64,000 bases of DNA from Roseomonas sp. KE2513 (GTDB lineage Bacteria; Pseudomonadota; Alphaproteobacteria; Acetobacterales; Acetobacteraceae): assembly GCF_016107305.1 (NCBI RefSeq), contig NZ_RCVR01000007.1, positions 164,542 through 228,541 on the forward strand. The letters are read 5' to 3'. The translations under genes were made by a program, and so were the position numbers. The notes under the pieces are model-generated. The model was not told the origin of the DNA. It searched no databases and saw nothing but the letters and a program-made list of their open reading frames with translations. Below are positions 36,773 to 46,534 of this stretch, piece after piece (within the stretch, counting starts at the first letter, position 1; each line of letters opens with the position of its first letter).

Positions 36773-37781
<1,009 letters not shown>

Positions 37782-37901
37782 GGGTGGCCCCTTCTCATAT
37801 TGCCCGAGGGTAACGCCCTGACCCTCGCCACTCCGGGCTACATGGAGGCGTGCCGGGCGAATGGGGAGGGTAGGGCCCTTCGATGGCGCGGAGGAAGTCA
37901 C

Positions 37902-38573
37902 ATGGCGCTGGGGATGCATGATGTTACAGGCGGTGGGAAAAGCGCCGCGCCGGTTCTGGCGTCCATGATGGCGCCTCAGCCCGTGCGGATGCCTCGAACG
38001 ATCTGCGGCGACTTTCACATGCGGATCGCCCGCGACGGCACCTGGTACTACCAGGGCAGCCCGATCGGGCGACGACCGCTCGTCTGCCTCTTCGCCTCCG
38101 TTCTCAAGCGGGAGGCCGATGGCAGCTACTGGCTCGAAACGCCGGTGGAGCGAGGCCGCATCGAGGTGGAGGACGCGCCCTTCGTCGCGGTGGAGCTGAA
38201 CTGGGGCCACTGCTGCAGCGGTCCCACCTGCGACGGCGAGGCCGGCGGCACGCGCCGCGCCCGGCAGTGCCTCACCTTCCGCACCAACCTCGACGAGATG
38301 GTGACCGCCGACGAAAACCACCCCATCCGGGTGGAGGTGGACCCCGTGACGCGCGAGCCGCGGCCCTACGTCACCGTCCGCCCCGGCCTGGAGGCGCGGA
38401 TCAGCCGTCCGGTTTTCTACGAGTTGGTTGCCCTTTCCCAAACTGAGGTGGTGGACGGGCGCGAGGTGACGGGCGTCTGGAGTGAGGGCGTGTTCTTCGT
38501 GATCGACGACAGCCCTTCCGAGGAGGAGTCCGATCTGGACGACACCCTCTCCGTGGACGACGAAGTGGCGTGA
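37902..38573 (+). CDS. DUF1285-family protein with Cys-rich insertion
   Basis: A 223-residue DUF1285 protein: CGDFHMRIARDGTWYYQGSPIGR, LVCLFASVLKREADGSYWLETPVE and the ADENHPIRVE and RPYVTVRPGLEARISRPVFYELV segments are all family-typical. Between the two halves lies an unusual insertion with HCCSGPTC and a further Cys (QCLTF), about 20 residues, that could bind a metal. The C-terminus is acidic. ATG 37902 has GGAGG four to eight bases upstream. The NUDIX gene follows with a GTGA overlap, a pairing common in alphaproteobacteria. Confidence 0.87.
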   Translation: MALGMHDVTGGGKSAAPVLASMMAPQPVRMPRTICGDFHMRIARDGTWYYQGSPIGRRPLVCLFASVLKREADGSYWLETPVERGRIEVEDAPFVAVELNWGHCCSGPTCDGEAGGTRRARQCLTFRTNLDEMVTADENHPIRVEVDPVTREPRPYVTVRPGLEARISRPVFYELVALSQTEVVDGREVTGVWSEGVFFVIDDSPSEEESDLDDTLSVDDEVA

Positions 38574-39202
38574 CCGCGCCGGAGGCGATCGATCACCTCC
38601 CGGCGCCGCTCGCGCCGGCCCGGACGCTTTTGCCCTCGGAGATTGAGGCTCGGCTCTCCGATCCCACGCGCCTCGCGCGCGGCGCGGCCGATGTCACAGC
38701 GGAGGAGGGCGTCCGTCGCTCCGCCGTGCTGGTGCCGATCCTCTTGCACCAGGAGCCGACGGTGCTGCTGACGCTTCGCGCCGCCACGCTTTCGGCCCAT
38801 GCCGGGCAGGTGGCCTTCCCCGGCGGCCGCATCGAGCCGGGCGAGACGCCCGAAGCCGCCGCCATCCGGGAGGCGGCGGAGGAAGTGGGGCTGGACCCGC
38901 GCCTGCCCCGCATCGCGGGGCGCCTGCCGGCCATGGTGACGGGCACGGGTTTCCACGTGATCCCTATCGTCGCGCTGCTCGACCCGCCGGTCACCCTCAC
39001 CCCTGAACCCGCAGAGGTGGCGGAGGTGTTCGAATACCCTGTCTCCCGCCTGCTGGACCCCGCTTGGCCCGAGCGGCGCAGCGGCGTTTTCGGCGGCCGC
39101 GCCCGCCAGTACTGGACTTGGCCACATGAAACCCAGCTCATCTGGGGTGCCACGGCCGCCATGCTGCGGAGCCTTGCCCTCGTTCTTCGTGACGACGGTT
39201 AG
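38570..39202 (+). CDS. NUDIX hydrolase (CoA pyrophosphatase type)
   Basis: A 210-residue NUDIX enzyme of the NudL/YeaB group, which cleaves CoA or related diphosphates. The Nudix box runs GGRIEPGETPEAAAIREAAEEVGL (about 83-106), and the upstream LTLRAATLSAHAGQVAFPGG segment is the CoA-pyrophosphatase signature. GTG 38570 overlaps the DUF1285 stop by four bases. In many relatives a CCA-adding enzyme follows, but here the unit ends in a convergent gap filled by a dispersed repeat. Confidence 0.9.
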   Translation: MTAPEAIDHLPAPLAPARTLLPSEIEARLSDPTRLARGAADVTAEEGVRRSAVLVPILLHQEPTVLLTLRAATLSAHAGQVAFPGGRIEPGETPEAAAIREAAEEVGLDPRLPRIAGRLPAMVTGTGFHVIPIVALLDPPVTLTPEPAEVAEVFEYPVSRLLDPAWPERRSGVFGGRARQYWTWPHETQLIWGATAAMLRSLALVLRDDG

Positions 39203-39212
39203 GCCGACTCCG

Positions 39213-39365
39213 GAGAGGGCCGGCTCTTTCTCGGCACTTTTCCTGCATGTGCAGTCGCCTCAGGTGAATGACCCGAGGCGCACCGGCCGTTCAATGGTTC
39301 GAACCAGTAGAAAAAGATGATGGAGAGGGGCCTCGGTGAGAGGAAGAGCCCCTTCTTCCCCTCGC
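39213..39365 (+). repeat. Dispersed intergenic repeat, copy 2
   Basis: Plus-strand partner of the minus-strand element at 2322-2478, with matching blocks in the same order over about 150 bp, including the exact 17-mer at 39245-39261. It ends in an imperfect hairpin: GGTGAGAGGAAGA pairs with TCTTCCCCTCGCC except at two A-C positions, which become G-U wobbles on the minus strand. Like copy 1 it lies in a convergent gap (NUDIX plus strand, kinase minus strand), so it may act as a terminator element. Confidence 0.7.
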
Positions 39366-39399
39366 CCGGTGTTACCAGAACCGCCGAAGAGGAAAGCGC

Positions 39400-41394
39400 C
39401 TACCCACCCAGCGGCAGCGGCATCACGATATCGCAGACGAGCCCTGTTTTCGCCCAGGACAGGCTCACCGAGCCGCCGAGTTGCTGGTTCACCGTGCCTT
39501 CCAGTACCCGGGAGCCGAAGCCGCGGCGGTCGGGCGTGCCGGGCAGTGGGGGGCCGCCTGCTTCCGCCCAGCGGAGCCGCAGGTTCGGCCCCTCGGCGAT
39601 GTCCCAGGTGATGGAGAGTTGGCCGCCCGGTACCCCCAGGGCGCCGTGCTTCGTCGCGTTCGTCGCCAGTTCGTGCACCGCCATGGCGAAGGGCTGGGTG
39701 GCGCCGGCCGGCAAGGTCACGGGCGGGCCTTCAAGACGCGCGCGCTGTCCTTCGCCGCCGAGGAAGGATTGCAGCTCCCCCTGGAGAAGGGCGCGCAGGT
39801 CCGCGCCCGACCAGCGGTCCTCGGCTAGCAAGGTCTGGGCGCGGGCGATCGCGGCCACCCGGCCGACGACGGTGTGGCGGTAGGTTTCCAGGTCCTCCGC
39901 CCGGGTGAGGCGGAGCATTGCCTGCACCACGGCCAGCGCGTTCTTCGCGCGGTGGTCCACCTCGCGCATGAGCAGGGCGCGGCGCTGCTCGGCGGCTCGG
40001 CGCTCAGTGATGTCCTGCGCGACGCCGGCCACGCGGAGCGCCGCGCCGGTCGCCGCGTCCCGCTCCACGACCGCGCCGAAAGAGGAGACCCAGGCCCATT
40101 CGCCCCCGGGGCGGCGCACGCGGAACTCTGCCTCGAAGCGCGGGCTCTCGCCGCGGACCACCGCCCAGAAGCGCGCCTCGACGTCATCGCGCTCCTCCGG
40201 ATGCATCGCCTCAAGCCAGCGCTCGAGGGGGAAGTCGCCGGGGGGGAGCTGGGGAAGCGTGCTCATCAGCGGGCCGGCGCGCGAGCCGGTGCCGTGGCGC
40301 AGGTCGAATTCCCAGGTGCTGAGGCGCGCGGCCTCCACCGTGAGGCGGAGCCGCGCCTCGCTGGCACGGAGCGCCGCCTCGGCCGCCTTGCGGTCGGTGA
40401 TGTCGAAATGCGCCCCGTAGGTCAGGTCCCGGCCGGCCAGGCGCAGGCCCTGCGCGCGCACCAGCACGTCCCGCACCTCGCCGGTGCGGGTGCGGTGGCG
40501 CGCCTCGAACTCCTGCAGGCCCGGCCGGATGGTTCCGGCGCGGCCCTGTTCCCGGATCGCCGCCGTCTGCCCGAGGGCGTCGATGTCGGCGATATTGAGG
40601 CGAGTGAACTCCTCGCGCGAGTAGCCGTAGGTGGCGCAGGCGTGCTCGTTGACCTCCAGCACCTTGTGCGTCGCAGGGTCGATGACGATCACCGAGAAGG
40701 GCGCGCTCTCGAAGAGGACGCGGTGGCGGGCCTCGCTCTCCCTCAGCGCCGCCTCGGCCCGGGCGCGGGCGACTGTCTCCTGGGTTCGTTCCGCCACCTG
40801 GCGGAGGAGATCGACCTCGGCGGCGAACCAGCGCCGGGGGCGGTTGGCGTGCACGTAGAGGATGGCGTGCAACACCCCCGCCTTCAGCAGCGGGGCGGCG
40901 ATGAGCGCGCGGGTGCCAAGTACCGACCAACTCGCCCGCTCCTGTGCGCCGTCGGTGCGCGGGTCCGTGGCGCAGTCCTCCACCACCACGGTCCGGCCCG
41001 CCCGGATCTCGGCGACCAGGGCCTGGCCGAAGCCCTCCAGGCGGCGAAGCTGGCCGCCCAGGCTGACCGCCTGTCCGTCGGTCCAGTCCCTCTCCACCCA
41101 CATCGTGCCGGCCTGCGCATCCACCTCGCCGTAGCCGGCGCGGGCGGCGCGGAGATGGGCGCCGAGCATGGCGGCCGCGCAGGCCATGGCGGCGCCGGCG
41201 TCCGACTGGATGCGAAGCTGGTCCTCGAGAAGGAGGCGGAAGGCGGCGTCCTCGGGCGAGCCGGCGGGGTCCATCGCCAGCAGGGCCGCACGGATCACCT
41301 CTGCCGAGTCGCGATAGGCGCCCGTGGAGAGCCGGGCCGCAAGCAGGGATTCGATCTCGGGAGTCAGCGCGAGGGTACAGGGTTCGGCCGGCAT
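39400..41394 (-). CDS. HWE-family histidine kinase with ParD-like ribbon-helix-helix N-terminus
   Basis: A 664-residue kinase. Residues 8-43 (LTPEIESLLAARLSTGAYRD then SAEVIRAALLAMD) match a ParD/Arc-type ribbon-helix-helix DNA-binding domain. A GAF domain follows (about 55-215), then two PAS domains (about 225-345 and 355-465) and a C-terminal HWE kinase core: H-box DHRAKNALAVVQ, N-box HELATNATKHGAL and GFGSRVLEG. There is no transmembrane segment. A ribbon-helix-helix domain on a kinase is unusual. It could tether the kinase to DNA or only mediate dimerisation. ATG 41394. No response regulator is adjacent. Confidence 0.87.
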   Translation of the reverse strand: MPAEPCTLALTPEIESLLAARLSTGAYRDSAEVIRAALLAMDPAGSPEDAAFRLLLEDQLRIQSDAGAAMACAAAMLGAHLRAARAGYGEVDAQAGTMWVERDWTDGQAVSLGGQLRRLEGFGQALVAEIRAGRTVVVEDCATDPRTDGAQERASWSVLGTRALIAAPLLKAGVLHAILYVHANRPRRWFAAEVDLLRQVAERTQETVARARAEAALRESEARHRVLFESAPFSVIVIDPATHKVLEVNEHACATYGYSREEFTRLNIADIDALGQTAAIREQGRAGTIRPGLQEFEARHRTRTGEVRDVLVRAQGLRLAGRDLTYGAHFDITDRKAAEAALRASEARLRLTVEAARLSTWEFDLRHGTGSRAGPLMSTLPQLPPGDFPLERWLEAMHPEERDDVEARFWAVVRGESPRFEAEFRVRRPGGEWAWVSSFGAVVERDAATGAALRVAGVAQDITERRAAEQRRALLMREVDHRAKNALAVVQAMLRLTRAEDLETYRHTVVGRVAAIARAQTLLAEDRWSGADLRALLQGELQSFLGGEGQRARLEGPPVTLPAGATQPFAMAVHELATNATKHGALGVPGGQLSITWDIAEGPNLRLRWAEAGGPPLPGTPDRRGFGSRVLEGTVNQQLGGSVSLSWAKTGLVCDIVMPLPLGG

Positions 41395-41458
41395 AACGGC
41401 CTAAAGCGGCCTCAGCCCTCCCGCGATGTCAATGCGGCATGCCCGCGGGCGGTGTGCG

Positions 41459-42739
41459 TCAGTCCCGCCCCGTTCCCATCAGGCCGGCCGCGCGCAGGGC
41501 GCGCACGATGGTGGCGCCAGGGCCGCTGAGCAGCGGGTCGGCATCCGCCTGTCCCGGCATCCGCGTCACCGGCCCCTGGCTGGGGGTAGGCCTGCGCGTC
41601 TGGATGGGCACGGGCGGGAAGACCTTCGCCCGCGTGGGGTGGGGTTGCTCCGCGGCGGGGCGCGGAGCCGCCCCGGCCGGGGATCCGGCCGCAGCGGCCT
41701 CCGCGCGGAAGACGGGCTCCTCGGCAGGGCGGGCCTGGGCCGGCTGCGGACGCGCCGTGGCGGTGCCGATGCCCCAGAAGCCGAGGATGGCGTGGGAGGA
41801 GGAGATGCCGACGTCCAGCATATAGGCGCCGGCCGCGCCCGCGCGGTCCCCGCCCTCGCCGGGGCGCAACGGCACGCCGTGCGCCATGCCAGCGATGCGG
41901 TGGCTCTCGACCATGACCCGCCCATCGGGCGCGCGCCAAGTGAGGTGCGTGTCGCCGGAGGCGGCGGCCTCGGTCACCGGCCGCGCGGCCGCCAGGCCGT
42001 GCAGGTCCAGCCACTGCTTCACGCTCTCCTCCGCATTGCTCGGGACAACAGTGGTATCGGCCCCGCCGTGCCACACCGAGACGCGGGGCCAGGCACCGCG
42101 ATGCGGGGAGGCGGCGCGCACGGCGGCACCCCGCTCGGCCGCGCCGAGGGAGAGGGGGCGCGACATGGCCCGCAGCGCCTCCGCCACGCCGAGGCCCGCG
42201 CCATAGGGCAGGCCTGCGATGATGGCGCCGCCCGCGAAGACCTCGGGATAGGTGGCGAGCATCACCGCCGTCATCGCGCCGCCCGCCGAAAGGCCGGTGA
42301 CAAAGACGCGCGCAGGGTCGATCGTGTGTGTCTCGAGCATCTTCGCGACCATTTGGCGGATGGACAGCGCCTCGCCGGCCCCGCGCGCGATGTCGCCCGA
42401 CTCGAACCAGTTGAAGCAGAGGGAATGGTTGTTGGCCCGCTGCTGCTCCGGCAGCAGGACCGCGAAGCCCAGCCGGTCCGCGAGCGAGGACCAGCCGCAG
42501 CCCTCGTCATAGACGGCGGCGTTCTGGGTGCAGCCGTGCAGTGCCACCACCAGCGGTGCGCCGCGCGGCAGGTCGGCCGGCACGTGCACCATCATCCGCA
42601 ACGCGCCGGGGTTGGAGCCGAAGCCCGTGACCTCCGTCAGCGCGGACCCGCCCCCGGTCCCGCCCGCCCGCGCCGTGGCCTCGCGCCGGCGGCGCTGTAG
42701 GCGGACGAGCGCGCTGAGGTCGATCTTAGGGTTAGGCAT
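41459..42739 (-). CDS. PHB-depolymerase-family esterase
   Basis: A 426-residue alpha/beta hydrolase. ALHGCTQNAAVYDEGCGW near the oxyanion hole and the lipase box GLSAGGAM with nucleophile Ser are those of the poly(3-hydroxybutyrate) depolymerase/feruloyl-esterase family; the His lies in AGMAHGVPL. There is no signal peptide: the N-terminus is polar and basic (LVRLQRRRREATARAG). An intracellular target, or export by another route, is therefore likely. The last 100 residues are a Pro/Ala-rich tail without known function. ATG 42739 has GAGGA six bases upstream. Confidence 0.85.
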   Translation of the reverse strand: MPNPKIDLSALVRLQRRRREATARAGGTGGGSALTEVTGFGSNPGALRMMVHVPADLPRGAPLVVALHGCTQNAAVYDEGCGWSSLADRLGFAVLLPEQQRANNHSLCFNWFESGDIARGAGEALSIRQMVAKMLETHTIDPARVFVTGLSAGGAMTAVMLATYPEVFAGGAIIAGLPYGAGLGVAEALRAMSRPLSLGAAERGAAVRAASPHRGAWPRVSVWHGGADTTVVPSNAEESVKQWLDLHGLAAARPVTEAAASGDTHLTWRAPDGRVMVESHRIAGMAHGVPLRPGEGGDRAGAAGAYMLDVGISSSHAILGFWGIGTATARPQPAQARPAEEPVFRAEAAAAGSPAGAAPRPAAEQPHPTRAKVFPPVPIQTRRPTPSQGPVTRMPGQADADPLLSGPGATIVRALRAAGLMGTGRD

Positions 42740-42868
42740 GAAAAATCCTCTGGCGCGGAGCGGCGAAAGGCCCGCCCGCTCCCCTCGACATCGATGTTGC
42801 GGTGCAGCATTACAACGGGCGAGACGCGGAATGGTTGGACTTCCATCCTTCGGGCGGACCTTTCGCCT

Positions 42869-43510
42869 TCAAGCCGTCGCGAGGCTGAGCACGAGCCCGT
42901 AGTGGCAGGCCGCCGCCGCAAGCACGAAGCCGTGCCAGATCGCGATGTTGTAGCGTAGCTTGGTCGCGAGGTGGACGAGCACGCCGAGGCTGTAGAGCAG
43001 CCCGCCCGCGGCGAGGAGGCCGAGCTGCCAGCTGCTGAGGGTCTGCGAGAGGGGCACCAGCGCCACCACGCCGACCCAGCCGAGGACGAGATAGGCCGCG
43101 ATCGAGCCGCGCTCGAAGCGCGCGGGGGCGAGGAGCTTCATGGCGGCGCCGATCAGCGCGCCCGTCCAGACGAAACCAAGAAGGACGGCTCCCAGGGTAC
43201 CGCCGATCGCGAGCACGGAGACCGGCGTGTAGGTGCCGGCGATCATGATGAAGATAGCCGCGTGGTCCGCCCGGCGCAGCAGCGCACGGCGGGGCCCTGC
43301 GGGTGACAGGTTGTAGGCGGCCGAGAAGGCGAAGGTGGCGACCAGCCCCGCCATGTAGGGGGCCAGTGCCATGGAAAGCGTGGCGCCCGGCGGGAAGGGC
43401 GCCTGGAGGACCAGGAGAAGGCAGCCTGCTGCCACGGCGAGGAGCCCCGCGGCATGGACCGCGGCATCGGCGCCCCGTTCGGCGCCGCTATAGGGAGGTG
43501 GATCGGACAT
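42869..43510 (-). CDS. Hemolysin III / PAQR-family membrane protein
   Basis: A 213-residue protein with seven hydrophobic helices. It ends in the family motif LRYNIAIWHGFVLAAAACHYG and carries GTYTPVSVLAIGG in the middle. Bacterial members (YqfA/hemolysin III) are inner-membrane proteins probably acting in membrane homeostasis, and hemolytic activity is not a safe inference. ATG 43510 gives MSDPPPYSG; the 18 extra codons upstream look spurious. Confidence 0.88.
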   Translation of the reverse strand: MSDPPPYSGAERGADAAVHAAGLLAVAAGCLLLVLQAPFPPGATLSMALAPYMAGLVATFAFSAAYNLSPAGPRRALLRRADHAAIFIMIAGTYTPVSVLAIGGTLGAVLLGFVWTGALIGAAMKLLAPARFERGSIAAYLVLGWVGVVALVPLSQTLSSWQLGLLAAGGLLYSLGVLVHLATKLRYNIAIWHGFVLAAAACHYGLVLSLATA

Positions 43511-43602
43511 GGCCCATCCTGGGGCCGAAGGGCGGCGGCCTCCAAGCGACCAAAGGGGGCACATGTCTGGGGGGCGCGGGCCGGCGGGTCCGCGCCACCG
43601 GG

Positions 43603-43791
43603 TCAGCGGCGGGACTTGCCCCGCTCGATCTCGCGCTCGATCGCGCCGCGCTCGGCCGAGCCGAGCTTGCGCGCGATCTCGCGCACGATGGCGACGGAGA
43701 CGCGGTGCCGCTTGGCCAGGTAGGCGATTGTCTCCTCCAGCCCTGCGGCATCGGTCCGGTCGGTTCCGGAAGTGGTCTTGGTTTGCGACAC
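43603..43791 (-). CDS. DUF3606-like small protein
   Basis: A 62-residue protein with the pattern AYLAKRHRVSVAIVREIARKLGS, matching the DUF3606 helix-turn-helix-like fold. Family members are abundant small proteins of unknown role in alphaproteobacteria. It starts at GTG 43791 with GGAGG five bases upstream. Confidence 0.75.
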   Translation of the reverse strand: MSQTKTTSGTDRTDAAGLEETIAYLAKRHRVSVAIVREIARKLGSAERGAIEREIERGKSRR

Positions 43792-43905
43792 GCGTGCCTC
43801 CGTGATTTGGCAGGGGCCGTCCGTGCGCTGCGCGCCGGTGGCCTGAAGGGGTTCGTTAAAAAAGGGCTGGCGGCGCGGGGCCGTGGCCCCGTGCGGCCGG
43901 CAGCG

Positions 43906-44139
43906 TCAGCCGGTGACGGGCCAGCCCTTGCCGAGTGCGGCGGCCCGGCCGGCGCGGAGCTGGCTCTCGCGCACCACGCGCTCGTGCCCGTCGCGCTCGC
44001 TCTTCACACGGTACTCGCGGTCAGAGGCGTCGTTGGGGAGGAGGCGGGTGATCACGTACTGGCCCGTCATCCCGGGCGGGGTGAGGACCCCGGCGACCAG
44101 CTCGACGCTCTGGCCGATCTCGTAGCTGTGACGCTGCAT
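43906..44139 (-). CDS. Small conserved-type hypothetical protein
   Basis: A 77-residue protein, predicted mostly beta (YEIGQSVELVAGVL, GQYVITRLLP, EYRVKSERDGHERVVRESQL), a composition like small SH3-type barrels. ATG 44139 is supported by AGGA six bases upstream; an earlier ATG at 44154 lies on the wrong side of that Shine-Dalgarno sequence. Function is unknown. Confidence 0.65.
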   Translation of the reverse strand: MQRHSYEIGQSVELVAGVLTPPGMTGQYVITRLLPNDASDREYRVKSERDGHERVVRESQLRAGRAAALGKGWPVTG

Positions 44140-44652
44140 GGTGGTTCCTCGCATGGGCCGGCGGGGGCGCCCGCGCCGCCCCGCGTTGAAAAGGGTTCCC
44201 CGGCGTGCGGGGCCGGGACGTCTGGGGACCGGCGGATCAGCCCGCGGCCAGTTTGCCGGGGGAGGCGTCGCCGTGCCGGCAGCCGCCCTGCGCGGGCAAT
44301 CCTGGCGGACCGTTCCCAGGGCGCATGACGCTGCCTCCCCTGGTCTCGTCGAGCCAGGTCAGGGTGCGCGTCGGCATGGCTGGGATCCGATCGTCAAACA
44401 GGTGCCGCCCCGTGGCGTCACGAGGCGGATCAAGCTTCGAGGAGTGACGGACACCGGGCTCGGCGCTCGTAACGAGCTGATGAGAGCAGGCCGGACCAGA
44501 CGAGGTTGATGCATCTTACTTAGGCGGGGAGGCCATTAACTTCAACCTTGTCGCCCCCGCAGCGAGGGGTGGCGAGCGCAGCCCTGACCGGCGCTGGCCG
44601 ACCCGCCCCTGTGGTTGCGCAGGTGCGGACCCACCCAGATATGCGGAGGGAT
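44140..44652. other. Intergenic region, no gene seen
   Basis: About 500 bp between the small protein gene and the divergent DUF3750 gene. It should hold both promoters. A short palindrome GCTCGT-A-ACGAGC lies near 44465. No RNA gene or conserved coding sequence is recognised, and the open frames present lack Shine-Dalgarno sequences and family features. Confidence 0.5.
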
Positions 44653-45435
44653 ATGACCATCCTGAAAATCGGCCTGCTGCTTTTCGTTCTCTTCTACCTC
44701 CTGCCGCTCGGGGTTTCCGCCGCCCGCTACGGGGCGGGCGGGGCGGCGCGCGACTGGTGGAGCGCCGACAGCTCTAGCGCCGGACTGCTGCCGCCCGCTC
44801 GCAGCCCGGGCGCGGTGGTGCGGGTCTTCGCGGCGCCGACGGTGCGCTGGCGCGGCATCTTCGCGGTGCATTGCTGGATCGTCTTCAAGCCCGAGGGTGC
44901 GGGCGCCTACACGCGCTACGACTACACCGCCTGGGGCGAGCCGATCCGCATGAACGGCTTCGAGCCGGACGGCCGCTGGTTCGGGAGCGTCCCGGAGGTG
45001 GTCTTCGCGGCGGACGGGGCTGCGGCGCAGGCGCTGATCCCGCGCATGCGCGAGGCCATCACGGGCTATGCCTGGCGGAACCAGGGCGACTACCGCGCCT
45101 GGCCCGGTCCGAACTCGAACACCTTCGTCGCGGCGGTGATGGACGCCGTGCCGGGTATCCCCGTCAGCCTGCCGCCGACGGCGATCGGTAAGGACTATCC
45201 CTATGACGGCCGCTGGCTGCGGGCCACGGCCTCCGGCACTGGATTCAGGCTGACGTTTGGCGGCTATGGGGGCCTTACGCTCGGCTGGGTGGAGGGGCTG
45301 GAAGTGAACATCCTCGGCGCCGTCGCCGGGATCGACCTGCGGCGGCCCGCCATCAAGCTTCCTGGCATCGGGCGAATCGGGATGCGCGGACCGGACGGGT
45401 CAGGCACGCCACCGGCGGTCGCTGCGGTCCAGTAG
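44653..45435 (+). CDS. DUF3750-family protein
   Basis: A 260-residue protein with an N-terminal hydrophobic helix (LKIGLLLFVLFYLLPLGVSA), probably a signal anchor. A conserved domain follows: VRVFAAPTVRWRGIFAVHCWIVFK, YDYTAWGEPIRMN and the WPGPNSNTFVAAVMDAVPG motif with possible catalytic-type residues. DUF3750 is widespread in proteobacteria but uncharacterised. ATG 44653 has GGAGGG unusually close; ATG 44641 is the alternative. Confidence 0.8.
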   Translation: MTILKIGLLLFVLFYLLPLGVSAARYGAGGAARDWWSADSSSAGLLPPARSPGAVVRVFAAPTVRWRGIFAVHCWIVFKPEGAGAYTRYDYTAWGEPIRMNGFEPDGRWFGSVPEVVFAADGAAAQALIPRMREAITGYAWRNQGDYRAWPGPNSNTFVAAVMDAVPGIPVSLPPTAIGKDYPYDGRWLRATASGTGFRLTFGGYGGLTLGWVEGLEVNILGAVAGIDLRRPAIKLPGIGRIGMRGPDGSGTPPAVAAVQ

Positions 45436-45466
45436 GGAAGGGGCTGCGGCTGTAAGACGGCAGGAG

Positions 45467-45506
45467 AAAAAAGGTCGGTTTTTCAGGTGCTTCAGGCCGA
45501 TTTTTT
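45467..45506 (+). terminator. Putative rho-independent terminator after the DUF3750 gene
   Basis: An A-run (45467-45472) followed by GGTCGG can fold with CCGA and TTTTTT (45497-45506), leaving a small bulge and a loop of about 18 nt. The trailing T-run is of the right kind. It is 31 bp after the DUF3750 stop. Confidence 0.45.
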
Positions 45507-45628
45507 GTCTCGAAACGTGAGCAGTGTCGCAATCGTTACGGACAACACGGAAGGTTGTAGAAGAATGGTTCAACTAGCAAACGACCTGTGATATCCATGC
45601 ATTATGTTCCGATATCGACTTGAAATAG

Positions 45629-46534
45629 GTGCGCTCGGCGGCCGTGCCTGCGCTCCGGCGGGCGGCCCTGCTCGCCCGGCGAGCTGACCCGGTGACGGAC
45701 GCCGCATCCGCGCCGCTGCGCCGCTCGGTTGGCGCGCCGCCAGGGCGCCGCGCCCATGGGATGGCGCGCGAGCAATCGATCGTCGCCGCCGCGGCCGATC
45801 TCTTCGCCGAAATCGGGCTTGAGGCGACGACTCGCGACTTGGCCGCGCGCCTCGGCATCACGCAGCCGCTTCTCTACCGCTACTTCGACAACAAGGAAGC
45901 GCTGATCGACCGCGTCCTGGACGACGCCTTCGCCGGTGACTGGAGGCCGGAATGGGGTGCGCTGCTGGACGACCGCGCGATACCCCTGCGCGAACGGCTG
46001 GTCTCCTTCTACGTCGCCTATTCCGAGGAAGTGCTGACCTACCGGCGCGTTCGCCTGCTGATGTTCTCCGGCCTGAAGGGGCTCGCCCGCAGCCGGCGGG
46101 TGGTGGAATCCCTGCGTGGACAGGTGCTGCAGCGCGTGCTGGCCGAGAGCCGCCACGCCTTCTCTCTTCCCGCCGCCTCCGCGGGCTGTGCGCGTGACCT
46201 GGAGACGGTCTGGAACCTGCACGACGCGGTGATCTCGCTCGCGATGCGGCGGCACGTCTTCGGTCTTCTGGAACCAGGCGACCTGCGTGCGGCCATCGTG
46301 GACAAGGTGGACGCCTTCATTGGGGGAGCCCCGGCGCTGATGGCGCGGCACTCGACCAGCGTCCCGGATGCCGCGGACGACTCCTCGAGCTGGGCTGTAG
46401 AGAGCCTGACGACCGGCGGCTCGGTCTGGGCTAGCCCTTCACCGGTTGAGGTGCCGGCTATCGTCGCGACGGGTGAGTTGAGCGCGGCAATCCTGCAGAA
46501 GAGCGAGCCGTCACGGTTGCGTCCTCTCGACTGA
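45629..46534 (+). CDS. TetR/AcrR-family transcriptional regulator
   Basis: Up to 301 residues. The TetR helix-turn-helix covers REQSIVAAAADLFAEIGLEA and TRDLAARLGITQPLLYRYFDNKEALIDRVLD. A ligand-binding helical domain of about 150 residues and an 80-residue Ser/Ala-rich tail follow; the tail is longer than usual. The frame opens at GTG 45629, but 40 basic residues before the helix-turn-helix are atypical. GTG 45692 or ATG 45761 may be the true start. The target is unknown and no efflux genes are adjacent. Confidence 0.82.
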   Translation: MRSAAVPALRRAALLARRADPVTDAASAPLRRSVGAPPGRRAHGMAREQSIVAAAADLFAEIGLEATTRDLAARLGITQPLLYRYFDNKEALIDRVLDDAFAGDWRPEWGALLDDRAIPLRERLVSFYVAYSEEVLTYRRVRLLMFSGLKGLARSRRVVESLRGQVLQRVLAESRHAFSLPAASAGCARDLETVWNLHDAVISLAMRRHVFGLLEPGDLRAAIVDKVDAFIGGAPALMARHSTSVPDAADDSSSWAVESLTTGGSVWASPSPVEVPAIVATGELSAAILQKSEPSRLRPLD

